Notes: generated from the sequence alone by a model not told the origin. DNA of 64,000 nucleotides from Enterobacter cloacae (GCF_013375935.1 NZ_CP056117.1:4712001-4776000); one strand, 5' to 3'; counted from the stretch's first letter, positions 20,886 through 38,026 are shown. Program-made: numbers and translations.

Positions 20886-21284
20886 TTACGCGATCATCAG
20901 CTCCAGCTTTTCGCGCAGCTCCCCTTCCAGCGGCAATGCTTTCTGGGTTTTGAGATCGATACAGACAAAGGTGATTAGCGCATCGGCCACCACCTGCCCT
21001 TCTGGCTCCAGCGTTACGACCTGGCTCAGTACACCGCTTTTTCCATTCAGCTGCTGGACCTGGCTGGTCACGGTAAGTACATCCCCCAGCACGGCCGGGC
21101 GGCGGTAGTTGATATTGATATTGGCGACCACAAAAGCGATGTTGTGAGCGGTCAGCCACTGAAAGTTTTCGCTGTTCTCCAGGCCGTCCCAGCGCGCCTC
21201 TTCCAGAAATTCAAGGTAACGGGCGTTATTAACGTGCTGGTAAACATCGAGGTGATAACCACGGACTTTGATTTGTGTCTGCAT
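20886..21284 (-). CDS. fadM: Long-chain acyl-CoA thioesterase FadM
   Basis: 132 residues from ATG 21284, as in E. coli (YbaW). Single hot-dog domain with the 4HBT active-site region RGYHLDVYQHVNNARYLEFLEEARWD. It releases blocking intermediates such as 3,5-tetradecadienoyl-CoA during oleate beta-oxidation and is FadR-regulated in E. coli. Confidence 0.95.
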   Translation of the reverse strand: MQTQIKVRGYHLDVYQHVNNARYLEFLEEARWDGLENSENFQWLTAHNIAFVVANININYRRPAVLGDVLTVTSQVQQLNGKSGVLSQVVTLEPEGQVVADALITFVCIDLKTQKALPLEGELREKLELMIA

Positions 21285-21381
21285 AGCGCAATAGCCTTTC
21301 GTTGTTATAGGTTCAGAGGTCATAACTGGTATGACCTCTTTATCCTGGCAAATTTTTGCCGCAGTGCAAGTTATTGCGCGA

Positions 21382-21879
<498 letters not shown>

Positions 21880-21907
21880 TTACGAAAATCTGCGAGCAGA
21901 CGCGTAA

Positions 21908-23779
21908 TTATTGCTCCTGAGTGACCACATCACCCAGCTTGATTTTGGCTTCTTTACGCAGGTTGCTCATCATCGCTTCGAAAGCAATCTGGGCATTGTT
22001 CTGGGTGATTCCCTGAACCATAGCCTTCTTCTGCGCTTCTGGCAGCGTGCCGGCCTTAACTTCGTCCAGCGCCAGAAGAACAACATTACCCTGCATATCG
22101 GTCGTGGTGCCGAAGACAGGTTTGTCCTTCGCCGGAAGGCTAAGACCAAACGCCGCCTGGCTGACTGGATCCTGACCGGTACGGCTCAGCGTTTTCGGCT
22201 CGCCAAAGCTCAGGCCAGCCGCTTTCAGCGCATCACTCTTGCCTGCTTTCAGCTCGGCTACGATCTTCTCGGCATCCAGTTTTGCCTGATGTTCCGCTTT
22301 ATTGTGCTTCACCAGCGCCACAATCCGATCTTTCACTTCCGCCAGTGGTTTCACTGCTTCAGCTTTATGCTCGCTGACGCGCAGAACGAACGCACGGTCA
22401 CCGTCAACGGTGATGATATCTGAGTTGCTACCCGGCGTACCGTTCTCGCCCACCAGACCACCATTGAAGATGGCGTCTGAAACCGGCTTGAAGTTCAGCT
22501 CTTCAGGCAGGTTTTCGTGGCTGAACCAGCCAGTCTCAACCGCCTTCACGCCAGCAGCCTGCTCAGCTCCCGCCAGAGATTCATTGTCGTTACTCGCGGC
22601 ATCGCTTACTTTCTGCTGAAGGGCATAGAAGGCGTCCAGCGCTTTCTCCTGCTTCACTTTCGCAGCGATATCATCACGAACCTCAGCCAGCGGCTTGGTT
22701 TTCGCAGGCGTGATATCGTCCAGGCGCGCCACCAGGAAACCGACGGAGGATTTGATCACGCCAGACAGCTGGCCTTTTTCTTTCAGGCCCGCATTTTTCA
22801 GCTCGTCCGGGGTGGTAGCGTCTTCCAGCCAGCCCATATCACCGCCATTTTTGGCAGAAATGATGTCGGTGGATTTTGCTTTCGCCACGGTTGCGAAATC
22901 CGCGCCCTTGTTCAGCTCGTCAAGCACGGCTTTAGCTTCAGCTTCCGTTTTGGTCTGAATCACGCTGTAGCGGTTACGCTGCGGCTGAGTAAACTGATCC
23001 TGATGCTGGTCGTAGTAAGACTGGATATCCGCGTCAGTGGCGTTTTCCTGCATTGCAGCCGCATCCAGCTTGATGTAGCTTACGCGGAACTGTTCAGGAG
23101 AGACGAAGTTGTTCTTGTTCTGCTCGTAGTAAGCATTAACTTCAGCGTCGCTGACCTGCTGCTTCGCCGCCAGCGCGTTAACATCAATCGTCGCTTCACG
23201 CACTACGCGCTGCTGAGCCACCAGCGCCGCCAGCTCTTCGGTTTCGCCTTTCAGCATGAAATCGGTGCCCACGACGGCATTGATCAGCTGCTGCGTGGTC
23301 AGCTGGTTACGCAGCGCCTGAGCGTACTGGTCAGCCGTCATGCCCATCTGGTTAACAATGCTGTTATAACGCGCGTTGTCGAACTTGCCTTCAGACTGGA
23401 AAGCCTGCGTTGAGAAGATGGCTTTTTTAACCTGCTCATCGCTGATGCTCAGCCCCAGACTTTTCGCGTACTGGTCCAGCAGCGCTTCGTCGATAAGGCG
23501 GTTCAGCGTCTGCTGACGCAGGTTTTTCATATAGCCTTCGTTGGCTGCCAGTTCAGAGTATTGGTCGCCCAGCTGTTGCTGCATGCGGTTACGTTCCCCG
23601 GCAAAAGCGTTCTCGAACTGCCCACGGCTGATTTCCTGGCCATTCACTTTTGCGGCGTAGTTCGCGCCACCGCCGATGAGGTAACTACTCACACCGGTCA
23701 ATATGAACGACACGATAATGATACCGAAAATAATCTTGAGCACGAGACTGTTAGCAGCCGTGCGTAAGCTGTCCATCAT
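21908..23779 (-). CDS. ppiD: Periplasmic folding chaperone PpiD
   Basis: 623 residues from the double ATG at 23779, equal to E. coli. One N-terminal anchor (NSLVLKIIFGIIIVSFILTGVSSYLI), SurA-like chaperone segments, then a parvulin domain at about 265-360 (RYSVIQTKTEAEAKAVLDELNKGADFATVAKAKSTD and GGDMGWLEDATTPDELKNAGLKEKGQLSGVIKSSVGF). It works at the SecYEG exit with YfgM. Downstream of hupB in the same direction with its own gap of about 210 bp. Confidence 0.97.
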   Translation of the reverse strand: MMDSLRTAANSLVLKIIFGIIIVSFILTGVSSYLIGGGANYAAKVNGQEISRGQFENAFAGERNRMQQQLGDQYSELAANEGYMKNLRQQTLNRLIDEALLDQYAKSLGLSISDEQVKKAIFSTQAFQSEGKFDNARYNSIVNQMGMTADQYAQALRNQLTTQQLINAVVGTDFMLKGETEELAALVAQQRVVREATIDVNALAAKQQVSDAEVNAYYEQNKNNFVSPEQFRVSYIKLDAAAMQENATDADIQSYYDQHQDQFTQPQRNRYSVIQTKTEAEAKAVLDELNKGADFATVAKAKSTDIISAKNGGDMGWLEDATTPDELKNAGLKEKGQLSGVIKSSVGFLVARLDDITPAKTKPLAEVRDDIAAKVKQEKALDAFYALQQKVSDAASNDNESLAGAEQAAGVKAVETGWFSHENLPEELNFKPVSDAIFNGGLVGENGTPGSNSDIITVDGDRAFVLRVSEHKAEAVKPLAEVKDRIVALVKHNKAEHQAKLDAEKIVAELKAGKSDALKAAGLSFGEPKTLSRTGQDPVSQAAFGLSLPAKDKPVFGTTTDMQGNVVLLALDEVKAGTLPEAQKKAMVQGITQNNAQIAFEAMMSNLRKEAKIKLGDVVTQEQ

Positions 23780-23929
23780 GGTGTAACAACACTCCGCTGT
23801 AGGTGACTGGTTACCTGACGCTGACGGAAAATCCTGACCGTCGCGCGTAAAGGCGTATTGTGACAAGAAAACAGGGCAATTGTCAGCCCACAACTCGCAT
23901 AAACTCGCACAAATCAGGTCTGGACAAAC

Positions 23930-23955
23930 AAAAAAGGCACATCAAATGATGCGCC
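23930..23955 (-). terminator. hupB terminator
   Basis: Arms GGCACATCA (23936-23944) and TGATGCGCC (23947-23955), one mismatch, followed on the minus strand by a T-run. Separates hupB from ppiD. Confidence 0.75.
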
Positions 23956-23991
23956 CTTGTACTTTTCAGCTTCCCTGAAGCGGGAAAGCAA

Positions 23992-24264
23992 TCAGTTTAC
24001 CGCGTCTTTCAGCGCTTTACCTGCACGGAAACCCGGCACTTTAGCGGCAGCAATGGTGATCTCTTTACCGGTCTGAGGGTTGCGGCCAGTACGGGCAGCA
24101 CGCTCTTTAACCGCGAAAGTACCGAAGCCTACCAGTGCAACGTCGTCCCCAGCCTGCAGAGATTCAGTAACAGAAGCAATTAAAGCATCTAAAGCACGTC
24201 CAGCTGCAGCTTTAGAAATATCAGCACCCGCAGCAATTTTGTCAATCAGTTGAGATTTATTCAC
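23992..24264 (-). CDS. hupB: DNA-binding protein HU-beta
   Basis: 90 residues, GTG start. Typical HU: helical body ([29 protein letters not shown]), conserved [24 protein letters not shown] with the Pro-tipped beta arm for minor-groove intercalation. Forms the HU-alpha/beta heterodimer with HupA. Follows lon as in E. coli. Confidence 0.98.
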   Translation of the reverse strand: MNKSQLIDKIAAGADISKAAAGRALDALIASVTESLQAGDDVALVGFGTFAVKERAARTGRNPQTGKEITIAAAKVPGFRAGKALKDAVN

Positions 24265-24404
24265 TGTTCTCTTCCTCTCTTTATAATTTATATCGCACCT
24301 GAATCCTTCACAGCGCGACCGCGCAGCAGTTATATCAGTCCTGCTATGACCTTACAACACCCGTTGTTGATGGCTTACCCAATCAGCAATCTAAATTAGC
24401 TATA

Positions 24405-24450
24405 CAAAAAAAGGCTGGCAAGTACGAAATGACTTACCAGCCTTGTTTTT
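24405..24450 (-). terminator. lon terminator
   Basis: 13-base arms AAGGCTGGCAAGT (24411-24423) and ACTTACCAGCCTT (24432-24444) with one internal mismatch, T-run on the minus strand (complement 24405-24410), and GTTTTT on the plus side. Confidence 0.88.
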
Positions 24451-24474
24451 ATTGACGCTCTTTGCGCGAGGTCA

Positions 24475-26829
24475 CTATTTTGCGGTTACAACCTGCATTC
24501 CGGACGGCTCATTTTGCAGTGCGAGAGTCAGAACTTCCTCAATGCGCTTCACCGGATGGATCTGAAGATCGGCAATAACGTTGTCCGGAATCTCTTCCAG
24601 ATCGCGTTTATTCTCGTAAGGAATCAATACGGTTTTGATCCCACCACGGTGTGCCGCCAGCAGTTTTTCTTTTAACCCACCGATTGGCAGTACCTGACCA
24701 CGCAGGGTTATTTCACCGGTCATTGCCACATCAGCGCGTACCGGGTTACCTGTCAGACAGGAGACCAGCGCCGTACACATGGCAATACCCGCGCTTGGAC
24801 CATCTTTAGGCGTCGCCCCTTCCGGAACGTGAACGTGGATGTCGCGTTTCTCGTAGAAATCCGGGTTGATGCCCAGTTTTTCCGCGCGCGCGCGCACCAC
24901 GGTCAGCGCAGCCTGAATAGACTCCTGCATTACTTCACCGAGCGAGCCGGTGTAGGTCAGCTTGCCTTTGCCCGGTACGCAGGCGGTTTCGATGGTCAGC
25001 AGATCGCCACCCACTTCCGTCCATGCCAGGCCGGTAACCTGGCCCACGCGGTTTTCGTTGTCCGCACGGCCATAGTCGAAGCGCTGAACGCCCAGATAAG
25101 CGTGCAGATTGTCGCCGTTAATCACAATGTGTTTCAGGCTCTTATCCAGCAGCAGCTGTTTCACCGCCTTACGGCACAGTTTTGAGATTTCTCGCTCAAG
25201 GCTACGCACGCCCGCTTCACGGGTGTAGTAACGAATGATGCCAACAATAGCGCTGTCCTCAACGGTCAGCTCGTTAGCTTTCAGCGCGTTGCGCTCAATC
25301 TGCTTCGGCAGCAGGTGCTGTTTAGCGATGTTCAGCTTCTCGTCTTCGGTATATCCGGACAGACGGATCACTTCCATACGGTCCAGCAGCGGTGCTGGAA
25401 TGTTCATGGAGTTCGAGGTCGCCACGAACATCACGTCGCTGAGGTCGTAGTCCACTTCCAGATAGTGATCGCTGAACGCGACGTTCTGCTCTGGATCGAG
25501 CACTTCCAGCAGCGCCGACGCCGGATCGCCACGCATGTCCGAGGACATTTTGTCGATCTCATCGAGCAGGAACAGCGGGTTTTTGACCCCCACTTTCGCC
25601 ATCTTCTGGATCAGTTTGCCCGGCATCGAGCCAATATAGGTACGACGGTGGCCGCGGATTTCCGCTTCATCACGTACGCCGCCCAGCGCCATACGGATAT
25701 ACTTACGTCCGGTCGCTTTGGCGATGGACTGGCCCAGAGACGTTTTACCTACCCCCGGTGGCCCTACCAGGCACAGGATTGGGCCTTTAATTTTGTTCAC
25801 GCGGCTCTGTACCGCGAGGTACTCAAGAATACGGTCTTTCACGCGTTCCAGACCGTAGTGGTCGGTATCCAGGATCTCCTGGGCCTGACGCAGGTCTTTT
25901 TTGACCTTGCTGCGGGTGTTCCACGGAACCTGTACCATCCACTCAATGTAGCCGCGCACAACGATTGCTTCTGCCGACATCGGAGACATCATTTTCAGCT
26001 TCTGCAATTCAGCTTCCGCTTTCTCTTTCGCCTCTTTCGGCATCTTCGCCGCGTCGATCTTGCGCTTCAGCGCTTCGTTTTCGTCCGGAGCGTCGTCCAT
26101 CTCGCCGAGCTCTTTCTGAATGGCTTTCATTTGCTCGTTCAGATAGTACTCACGCTGCGATTTTTCCATCTGCTTTTTAACGCGGTTGCGAATGCGCTTC
26201 TCAACCTGCAGCAGATCGATTTCTGACTCCATCATCGCCATCAGATATTCCAGACGTTCGTTAACGTCGGACATTTCCAGCACGGACTGTTTGTCAGCCA
26301 GCTTCAGCGGCATATGTGCAGCGATGGTGTCAGCCAGACGCGCCGGATCGTCGATGCTGTTCAGCGACGTTAGCACTTCTGGTGGGATTTTCTTGTTCAG
26401 CTTGATATAGCCTTCGAACTGGCTGATCGCGGTGCGCACCAGCACTTCCTGCTCGCGCTCATCAAGCTCAGGTGAATCAAGGTACTCTGCCTTCGCAGAG
26501 AAGTGCTCGCCATCATCTGACAGAGTGGTAATACGCGCACGCTGCAGGCCTTCCACCAGTACCTTTACGGTGCCGTCTGGCAGCTTCAGCATTTGCAAAA
26601 TAGAGGCCACGGTCCCGACGGTGAAAAGATCGTTTACACCCGGCTCATCCGTAGATGCTTCCTTCTGCGCGACCAACATGATTTTTTTATCATGATCCAT
26701 GGCGGCTTCGAGGCAACGGATAGATTTTTCCCGCCCTACAAATAAGGGTATGACCATGTGCGGATAAACCACCACATCGCGCAACGGCAATACGGGGATT
26801 TCAATGCGTTCAGAACGCTCAGGATTCAT
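24475..26829 (-). CDS. lon: ATP-dependent protease Lon
   Basis: 784 residues, equal to E. coli. N-terminal substrate domain with coiled coil (to about 310), AAA+ module (Walker [10 protein letters not shown], Walker [11 protein letters not shown], about 355-425), then serine protease domain with Ser679 in [11 protein letters not shown] and Lys722 in [11 protein letters not shown]. Degrades misfolded proteins, antitoxins, SulA and RcsA, in the cytoplasm. A heat-shock promoter lies upstream. It is a plausible degrader of the antitoxin at 20172. Confidence 0.99.
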   Translation of the reverse strand: MNPERSERIEIPVLPLRDVVVYPHMVIPLFVGREKSIRCLEAAMDHDKKIMLVAQKEASTDEPGVNDLFTVGTVASILQMLKLPDGTVKVLVEGLQRARITTLSDDGEHFSAKAEYLDSPELDEREQEVLVRTAISQFEGYIKLNKKIPPEVLTSLNSIDDPARLADTIAAHMPLKLADKQSVLEMSDVNERLEYLMAMMESEIDLLQVEKRIRNRVKKQMEKSQREYYLNEQMKAIQKELGEMDDAPDENEALKRKIDAAKMPKEAKEKAEAELQKLKMMSPMSAEAIVVRGYIEWMVQVPWNTRSKVKKDLRQAQEILDTDHYGLERVKDRILEYLAVQSRVNKIKGPILCLVGPPGVGKTSLGQSIAKATGRKYIRMALGGVRDEAEIRGHRRTYIGSMPGKLIQKMAKVGVKNPLFLLDEIDKMSSDMRGDPASALLEVLDPEQNVAFSDHYLEVDYDLSDVMFVATSNSMNIPAPLLDRMEVIRLSGYTEDEKLNIAKQHLLPKQIERNALKANELTVEDSAIVGIIRYYTREAGVRSLEREISKLCRKAVKQLLLDKSLKHIVINGDNLHAYLGVQRFDYGRADNENRVGQVTGLAWTEVGGDLLTIETACVPGKGKLTYTGSLGEVMQESIQAALTVVRARAEKLGINPDFYEKRDIHVHVPEGATPKDGPSAGIAMCTALVSCLTGNPVRADVAMTGEITLRGQVLPIGGLKEKLLAAHRGGIKTVLIPYENKRDLEEIPDNVIADLQIHPVKRIEEVLTLALQNEPSGMQVVTAK

Positions 26830-26910
26830 AGAGCTCTCTCTTAGTTTAGTGTCCGCCAGGTAAACTGGTCATGTAACTGTGCTTCACACAACCATTAACA
26901 TGTAATCCAG

Positions 26911-26939
26911 TATATGGGGATGTTTCCCATACATTCAAC
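26911..26939 (-). promoter_or_regulatory. Sigma32 heat-shock promoter of lon
   Basis: Minus strand GTTGAA (complement 26934-26939), 14 bases, then CCCCATATA (complement 26911-26919): close to the sigma32 consensus CTTGAAA-N13-15-CCCCATnT. Confidence 0.8.
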
Positions 26940-26950
26940 GCCACGAATAC

Positions 26951-26987
26951 GGAAAAAGTAAAGGGGAGATAAAATCCCCCCTTTTTG
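26951..26987 (-). terminator. clpX terminator
   Basis: AAGGGG / CCCCTT stem with loop AGATAAAAT; the minus-strand 3' side reads TTTACTTTTT. Between clpX and the lon promoter. Confidence 0.75.
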
Positions 26988-27013
26988 ATTAACTGATTGT
27001 ATGAATTGGTGAA

Positions 27014-28288
<1,275 letters not shown>

Positions 28289-28415
28289 GAGTCCAAACCT
28301 CTTTTTAAGTTCTATGTGCCGCACATGACGACGCAAATGCCATTTTCAGACGCAAGCTGCTTACTGGCAACGTGCCGCCCTACCTTAGTATAGCGGCACA
28401 CTCGCGTCGCGGGCA

Positions 28416-29039
28416 TCAATTACGATGGGTCAAAATGGAGTCGACTAAGCCGTACTCAACTGCCTCTGGTGCAGAGAGGAAGCGATCGCGCTCGGTATCG
28501 CGCTCGATCTGCTCAAGAGGTTGACCCGTATGCTGCGCCATAAGTTCATTCATGCGCGCTTTTACTTTCAGAATTTCTCGGGCGTGGATTTCGATATCCG
28601 TCGCCTGGCCCTGGTAACCACCCAGCGGCTGGTGAATCATCACGCGGGAGTTTGGCAGGCAGAAGCGCTTACCTTTCGCCCCTGCGGTTAACAGGAAGGC
28701 GCCCATGGATGCCGCCTGTCCCATACAGATAGTGCTGACATCCGGCTTGATGAATTGCATGGTGTCATAAATAGACATACCCGCCGTAATAACACCGCCT
28801 GGCGAGTTGATGTACAGGTAAATGTCTTTTTCCGGGTTTTCCGCTTCCAGGAACAGCATCTGCGCCACGATCAGGTTAGCCATATGGTCTTCCACCTGGC
28901 CGGTCAGAAAGATAACGCGTTCCTTGAGCAGACGGGAGTAGATATCGAAAGAGCGCTCACCACGTGAGGTCTGTTCAATAACCATCGGCACCAGCGCCAT
29001 ATGGGGTGCAAAGTTATCTCGTTCGCCACTGTATGACAT
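28416..29039 (-). CDS. clpP: ATP-dependent Clp protease proteolytic subunit ClpP
   Basis: 207 residues from ATG 29039. Serine peptidase S14 with Ser111 (MGQAASMGA), His136 (MIHQPLGG) and Asp185 (TERDRFLSA). The N-terminal propeptide [14 protein letters not shown] is cleaved to ALVPM as in E. coli. Forms a 14-mer with ClpX or ClpA rings. A sigma32 promoter lies about 100 bp upstream. Confidence 0.99.
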   Translation of the reverse strand: MSYSGERDNFAPHMALVPMVIEQTSRGERSFDIYSRLLKERVIFLTGQVEDHMANLIVAQMLFLEAENPEKDIYLYINSPGGVITAGMSIYDTMQFIKPDVSTICMGQAASMGAFLLTAGAKGKRFCLPNSRVMIHQPLGGYQGQATDIEIHAREILKVKARMNELMAQHTGQPLEQIERDTERDRFLSAPEAVEYGLVDSILTHRN

Positions 29040-29136
29040 TTCCGTCTCCTGGTTCAAAATTGAAAACACCTGCTGTACTGATTGTAACCTTATGGACGGA
29101 TTATCAGCCAGTCTCAATCATCTCGATTACATACTT

Positions 29137-29163
29137 ATGGGGTTCGCCACGCCCTATTTCAAG
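29137..29163 (-). promoter_or_regulatory. Sigma32 heat-shock promoter of clpPX
   Basis: Minus strand CTTGAA (complement 29158-29163), 15 bases, CCCCATAA (complement 29135-29142). A near-consensus heat-shock promoter. Confidence 0.85.
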
Positions 29164-29235
29164 CATAACAATCTTTTGTTGTAACGCTAACACTGAAAAG
29201 GCGTTTTAGCACCCTTCCAGGACTCAAGCTGTGAT

Positions 29236-29271
29236 AAAAAAAACCCGTCGCCGGAGGGCAACGGGTTTTTT
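29236..29271 (-). terminator. tig terminator
   Basis: AAAACCCGTCGCC / GGCAACGGGTTTT stem with one mismatch and long A and T tracts on both sides; strong in both directions. Confidence 0.9.
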
Positions 29272-29299
29272 GTTCAAACTTTAAACCGTTGGGGCGAAA

Positions 29300-30929
<1,630 letters not shown>

Positions 30930-31247
30930 TCAGGCGATGGTGCCTGCACCACGACAAGGCGGTGATGCGAATACCGTATCCTGCAGCCCTTCCCATTCCT
31001 TAATGGTGTAGGTATGCAGAGCAAGCGCATGTACGGTTGTGGAGAGTTCTTCCGTCAAGGTGCTGTAGATCAGGCGGTGTCGGTTCAGGAAACGTTCTCC
31101 CATGAAGCGATCGCTGACCAGAACCACTTTGAAGTGGCTTTCAGAACCTGCCGGCACGTTATGACGATAGCTTTCGTCGACAACTTCGAGAAACACAGGG
31201 TTGAACGCTGCCCTTAATTTTTCTTCTATCTGCTCACGTATCATCAT
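30930..31247 (-). CDS. bolA: BolA, stationary-phase morphogene / Fe-S partner
   Basis: 105 residues counting both initial Met codons. BolA class II KH-like fold: [51 protein letters not shown], with the invariant His and the RHR segment. In E. coli it binds GrxD with a [2Fe-2S] cluster, and it acts as a transcription factor on cell-shape and motility genes. Upstream, CGGCTAAT (complement 31295-31302) resembles the 'gearbox' -10 of E. coli bolA. Confidence 0.97.
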   Translation of the reverse strand: MMIREQIEEKLRAAFNPVFLEVVDESYRHNVPAGSESHFKVVLVSDRFMGERFLNRHRLIYSTLTEELSTTVHALALHTYTIKEWEGLQDTVFASPPCRGAGTIA

Positions 31248-31550
31248 GAAATCACTCCTCCGACAACGCTAAGATGTCACCCATCCCTTTAAATATTAGC
31301 CGCTTTTACCGGTTCCATTACAACAAGACAACAAATATTTAGCTTTCGTCTGATTTTCTCATTCAAACGAATGAAGTTCACTATGAGACTCATACGTTTT
31401 GTCACTCATGCGTGGAGAAAAGCGGAAAGGTGGTCAGTTTTCAGACAAGGCGATGAATTTACATGCGTTGACCACTTCCCCTGGCCGTTGGCGATGTTAT
31501 GATGGCGGCAATTTTTCTCTATTTGCTTACGATTCGTTGAGAACCCGAAA
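31248..31550. promoter_or_regulatory. Divergent bolA-yajG control region
   Basis: 303 bp with promoters for both genes. GTGGTCA (near 31429) and TGACCAC (near 31469) form a spaced inverted repeat. A gearbox-like CGGCTAAT faces bolA. No small gene seen. Confidence 0.5.
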
Positions 31551-32129
31551 ATGTTAAAAAAACTCTTCTTTCCGTTGGTAGCGCTCTTTATGCTCGCCGG
31601 CTGTGCAACCCCGCCGACGACCATCGATGTTTCCCCAAAAATTACCCTGCCTCAGCAGGATCCAAGCCTGATGGGCGTAACGGTCAGCATTAACGGCGCC
31701 GATCAGCGTCAGGACCAGGCGCTGGCGAAAGTCACTCGCGACAACCAGCAGGTCACCCTGACCGCATCCCGCGACCTGCGTTTCCTGTTACAGGAAGTGC
31801 TCGAGAAGCAGATGACCTCCCGCGGCTACATGATTGGCCCAAGCGGCGCGGTTGACCTGCAAATCATCGTGAACAATCTGTACGCTGACGTGTCCCAGGG
31901 CAACGTTCGCTACAACATCGCAACCAAAGCCGATATCGCCATCATCGCGACCGCGAAGAACGGCAATAAGATGAACAAAAACTACCGTGCGAGCTATTCC
32001 GTTGAGGGCGCGTTCCAGGCCTCCAACAAAAATATCGCTGACGCGGTTAACAGCGTGCTGACTGACACCATTGCCGATATGGCACAGGACACCAGCATTC
32101 ACGAATTTATCAAGCAGAACGCCCGTTAA
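31551..32129 (+). CDS. yajG: Outer-membrane lipoprotein YajG
   Basis: 192 residues. Lipoprotein signal MLKKLFFPLVALFMLAGC with lipobox LAGC at Cys18. The body is rich in alternating beta segments. Function unproven; it precedes ampG as in E. coli, and the 45-base gap suggests co-transcription. Confidence 0.95.
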   Translation: MLKKLFFPLVALFMLAGCATPPTTIDVSPKITLPQQDPSLMGVTVSINGADQRQDQALAKVTRDNQQVTLTASRDLRFLLQEVLEKQMTSRGYMIGPSGAVDLQIIVNNLYADVSQGNVRYNIATKADIAIIATAKNGNKMNKNYRASYSVEGAFQASNKNIADAVNSVLTDTIADMAQDTSIHEFIKQNAR

Positions 32130-32142
32130 TCCTGCTGACTGG

Positions 32143-32159
32143 CCCGGTGCTTCACCGGG
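32143..32159 (+). terminator. Hairpin between yajG and ampG
   Basis: Seven-base arms CCCGGTG / CACCGGG with a 3-base loop and only TT nearby downstream. It may attenuate, rather than end, transcription into ampG. Confidence 0.4.
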
Positions 32160-32174
32160 TCAGTTCATAAGAAC

Positions 32175-33650
32175 ATGTCCAGTCACTACTTACGCATTTT
32201 CCAGCAACCGAAATCAGCTATTCTGCTGATCCTTGGTTTCGCCTCCGGTTTACCGCTTGCGCTCACCTCCGGCACGCTGCAGGCGTGGATGACGGTCGAG
32301 AACATCGACCTGAAAACCATCGGCTTCTTCTCGCTCGTGGGCCAGGCCTACGTCTTTAAATTCCTCTGGTCGCCGGTCATGGACCGCTATACCCCGCCGT
32401 TCCTCGGGCGGCGTCGCGGCTGGTTAGTGATGACGCAGGTGCTGCTGCTGCTGGCGATTGCCGCCATGGGCTTCCTTGAGCCGTCAACGCAGCTCCGCTG
32501 GATGGCCGCGCTTGCGGTAGTTATCGCCTTTTGTTCCGCCTCCCAGGACATTGTTTTTGACGCCTGGAAAACGGACGTCCTGCCTGCGGAGGAACGCGGT
32601 GCTGGCGCGGCGATCAGCGTGCTCGGCTATCGTCTCGGTATGCTTGTCTCCGGCGGGCTGGCGCTGTGGCTCGCCGACCGCTATCTCGGCTGGCAGGGTA
32701 TGTACTGGCTAATGGCGGCCCTGCTGATCCCCTGCATTATTGCCACCCTCTTCGCACCAGAACCGAGCGAGGTCATTCCGGTTCCGCGCTCGCTGGAGCA
32801 GGCCGTGGCAGAACCGCTGCGCGATTTCTTTGGCCGTAATAATGCCTGGCTGATCCTGCTGCTTATTGTCCTTTATAAGCTCGGCGATGCCTTTGCCATG
32901 AGCCTGACGACAACCTTCCTGATCCGCGGTGTCGGGTTTGATGCGGGGGAAGTCGGCGTGGTCAACAAAACGCTGGGGCTGTTTGCCACGATCGTCGGCG
33001 CTCTGTACGGCGGCGTGTTGATGCAGCGCCTGACGCTGTTTCGTGCGCTGCTGATCTTCGGCATTCTTCAGGGCGCATCGAATGCCGGTTACTGGCTGCT
33101 GTCGATTACCGACAAGCATATGATCAGCATGGCGACGGCCGTATTCTTTGAGAACCTGTGTGGGGGTATGGGCACGGCGGCATTTGTTGCGCTGCTGATG
33201 ACGCTGTGCAATAAGTCATTTTCCGCCACCCAGTTTGCCCTGCTCTCTGCCCTCTCCGCCGTCGGGCGCGTGTACGTAGGTCCCGTCGCGGGCTGGTTTG
33301 TTGAAGCCCACGGCTGGCCGACATTTTATCTCTTCTCGGTGGTGGCCGCCGTGCCGGGGATTTTATTGCTGCTGGTCTGTCGCCAGACGCTGGAATATAC
33401 CCAGCGCACGGAACACTTCATGCCGCGCACGGAATACCATGCCGCCTATCGGTTTGCCCTCCGCCTGCTGATGGTGGGCTGCGTTGTGCTGGTTCTGTGG
33501 CTCGTGGTGCTCATTATTAACGCCACCACCGGGCTATCGCTGCCCTATGAAACCGTGCTGCTTGATGCAGGCGTGCTTCTCGCCGTTGCAGGTATCCTGA
33601 CAGGCGGAACGCTGGATTTCATGTCCTTGCGGAAAACGCAGATGACCTGA
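32175..33650 (+). CDS. ampG: Muropeptide permease AmpG
   Basis: 491 residues, as in E. coli. Major facilitator with 14 predicted spans. It imports GlcNAc-anhydroMurNAc peptides from periplasm to cytoplasm for peptidoglycan recycling. In Enterobacter these feed AmpD/AmpR and control induction of chromosomal AmpC beta-lactamase. Motifs such as FLWSPVMDRYTPPFLGRRRGWL and GMGTAAFVALLM are family-typical. Confidence 0.97.
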   Translation: MSSHYLRIFQQPKSAILLILGFASGLPLALTSGTLQAWMTVENIDLKTIGFFSLVGQAYVFKFLWSPVMDRYTPPFLGRRRGWLVMTQVLLLLAIAAMGFLEPSTQLRWMAALAVVIAFCSASQDIVFDAWKTDVLPAEERGAGAAISVLGYRLGMLVSGGLALWLADRYLGWQGMYWLMAALLIPCIIATLFAPEPSEVIPVPRSLEQAVAEPLRDFFGRNNAWLILLLIVLYKLGDAFAMSLTTTFLIRGVGFDAGEVGVVNKTLGLFATIVGALYGGVLMQRLTLFRALLIFGILQGASNAGYWLLSITDKHMISMATAVFFENLCGGMGTAAFVALLMTLCNKSFSATQFALLSALSAVGRVYVGPVAGWFVEAHGWPTFYLFSVVAAVPGILLLLVCRQTLEYTQRTEHFMPRTEYHAAYRFALRLLMVGCVVLVLWLVVLIINATTGLSLPYETVLLDAGVLLAVAGILTGGTLDFMSLRKTQMT

Positions 33651-33664
33651 AGCAAAAAGCGAAA

Positions 33665-33714
33665 GGTTATTTCCCGTTGTAATAACCGTGCGAAATTATA
33701 ACGGTGAAATAACC
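33665..33714. repeat. Competing hairpins after ampG
   Basis: GGTTATT (33665-33671) can pair with AATAACC (33681-33687) in a short hairpin or, as GGTTATTTC, with GAAATAACC (33706-33714), extended by CCGTT/AACGG, in a longer one. Followed by ATCGGATAAAAAAAATA, not a U-tract on the plus strand. Confidence 0.5.
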
Positions 33715-34129
33715 GCCATCGGATAAAAAAAATATTTGTTGTTTTGTGCGGGATAGCATTCGGAAATTATTGGAGCTTAATTCGCTACGCTATTTTCCGT
33801 TAAACGATTCAGCTTTCGAAAGATTGTATTTTCGTTTTTTATTTGTCTTTTTATTGATAATTAATTGTTAATTATTTGTATATTTTTAGCAATGGTTATA
33901 CCAATTGCCCCATTTGGGGTAGGCTAAAGCGGCCTTTCGTTATAACGCCCACGCTGTGCGGCTTTCCTCCAAAAATGCGACATAATTTGCAACACATGTG
34001 ACATGTGCGGCAGAACCCAGTAACACCTTCCTGACACAGGGCTAATGATGTTTACAGTAATGTAACCTTCCCGTAAAATGCCCCCACACTTTAAACGCCA
34101 CCAGACTCCCGTGGAATTGAGGTCGTTAA
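33715..34129 (+). promoter_or_regulatory. cyo operon control region
   Basis: The ampG-cyoA gap is 479 bp in all and holds no gene. Visible elements are an ArcA-like GTTAATTA (33867-33874) in an AT-rich tract, the small palindrome CCCCATTTGGGG (33908-33919), CACATGTG near 33993, and the inverted repeat TTACA-GTAA-TGTAA (34052-34065), about 65 bp before the ATG. Repression of cyo by ArcA and FNR in low oxygen is known in E. coli; the exact sites here are by eye. Confidence 0.5.
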
Positions 34130-37688
<3,559 letters not shown>

Positions 37689-37689
<1 letters not shown>

Positions 37690-38015
37690 TGAGTCATTCT
37701 AACGATCATGGCGCTTCCCACGGCAGCGTAAAAACCTACATGACAGGTTTCATCCTGTCGATCATCCTGACGGTGATCCCGTTCTGGATGGTGATGAGCG
37801 GTTCTGCATCCAAGCCGGTTATCCTGGGCGTAATCCTGGTAACCGCGGTGATTCAGATTCTGGTGCATCTGGTTTGCTTCCTGCACATGAACACCAAGTC
37901 CGATGAAGGCTGGAACATGACGGCCTTTATCTTTACCGTGATTATCATCGCTATCCTGGTAGTCGGTTCCATCTGGATTATGTGGAACCTCAACTACAAC
38001 ATGATGGTTCACTAA
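37689..38015 (+). CDS. cyoD: Cytochrome bo3 oxidase subunit IV CyoD
   Basis: 108 residues from the ATG overlapping the cyoC stop. Three transmembrane helices, with the family block [21 protein letters not shown]. Assists assembly of the CuB site in subunit I. One residue shorter than E. coli in the N-terminal tail. Confidence 0.97.
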
Positions 38016-38026
38016 GAGCGGCGAGT

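Noticed and set aside
23780..23893. Longer PpiD with an N-terminal extension
   Set aside because: The extra 38 codons do not resemble a signal or anchor, and the start at 23779 gives exactly the known family N-terminus.
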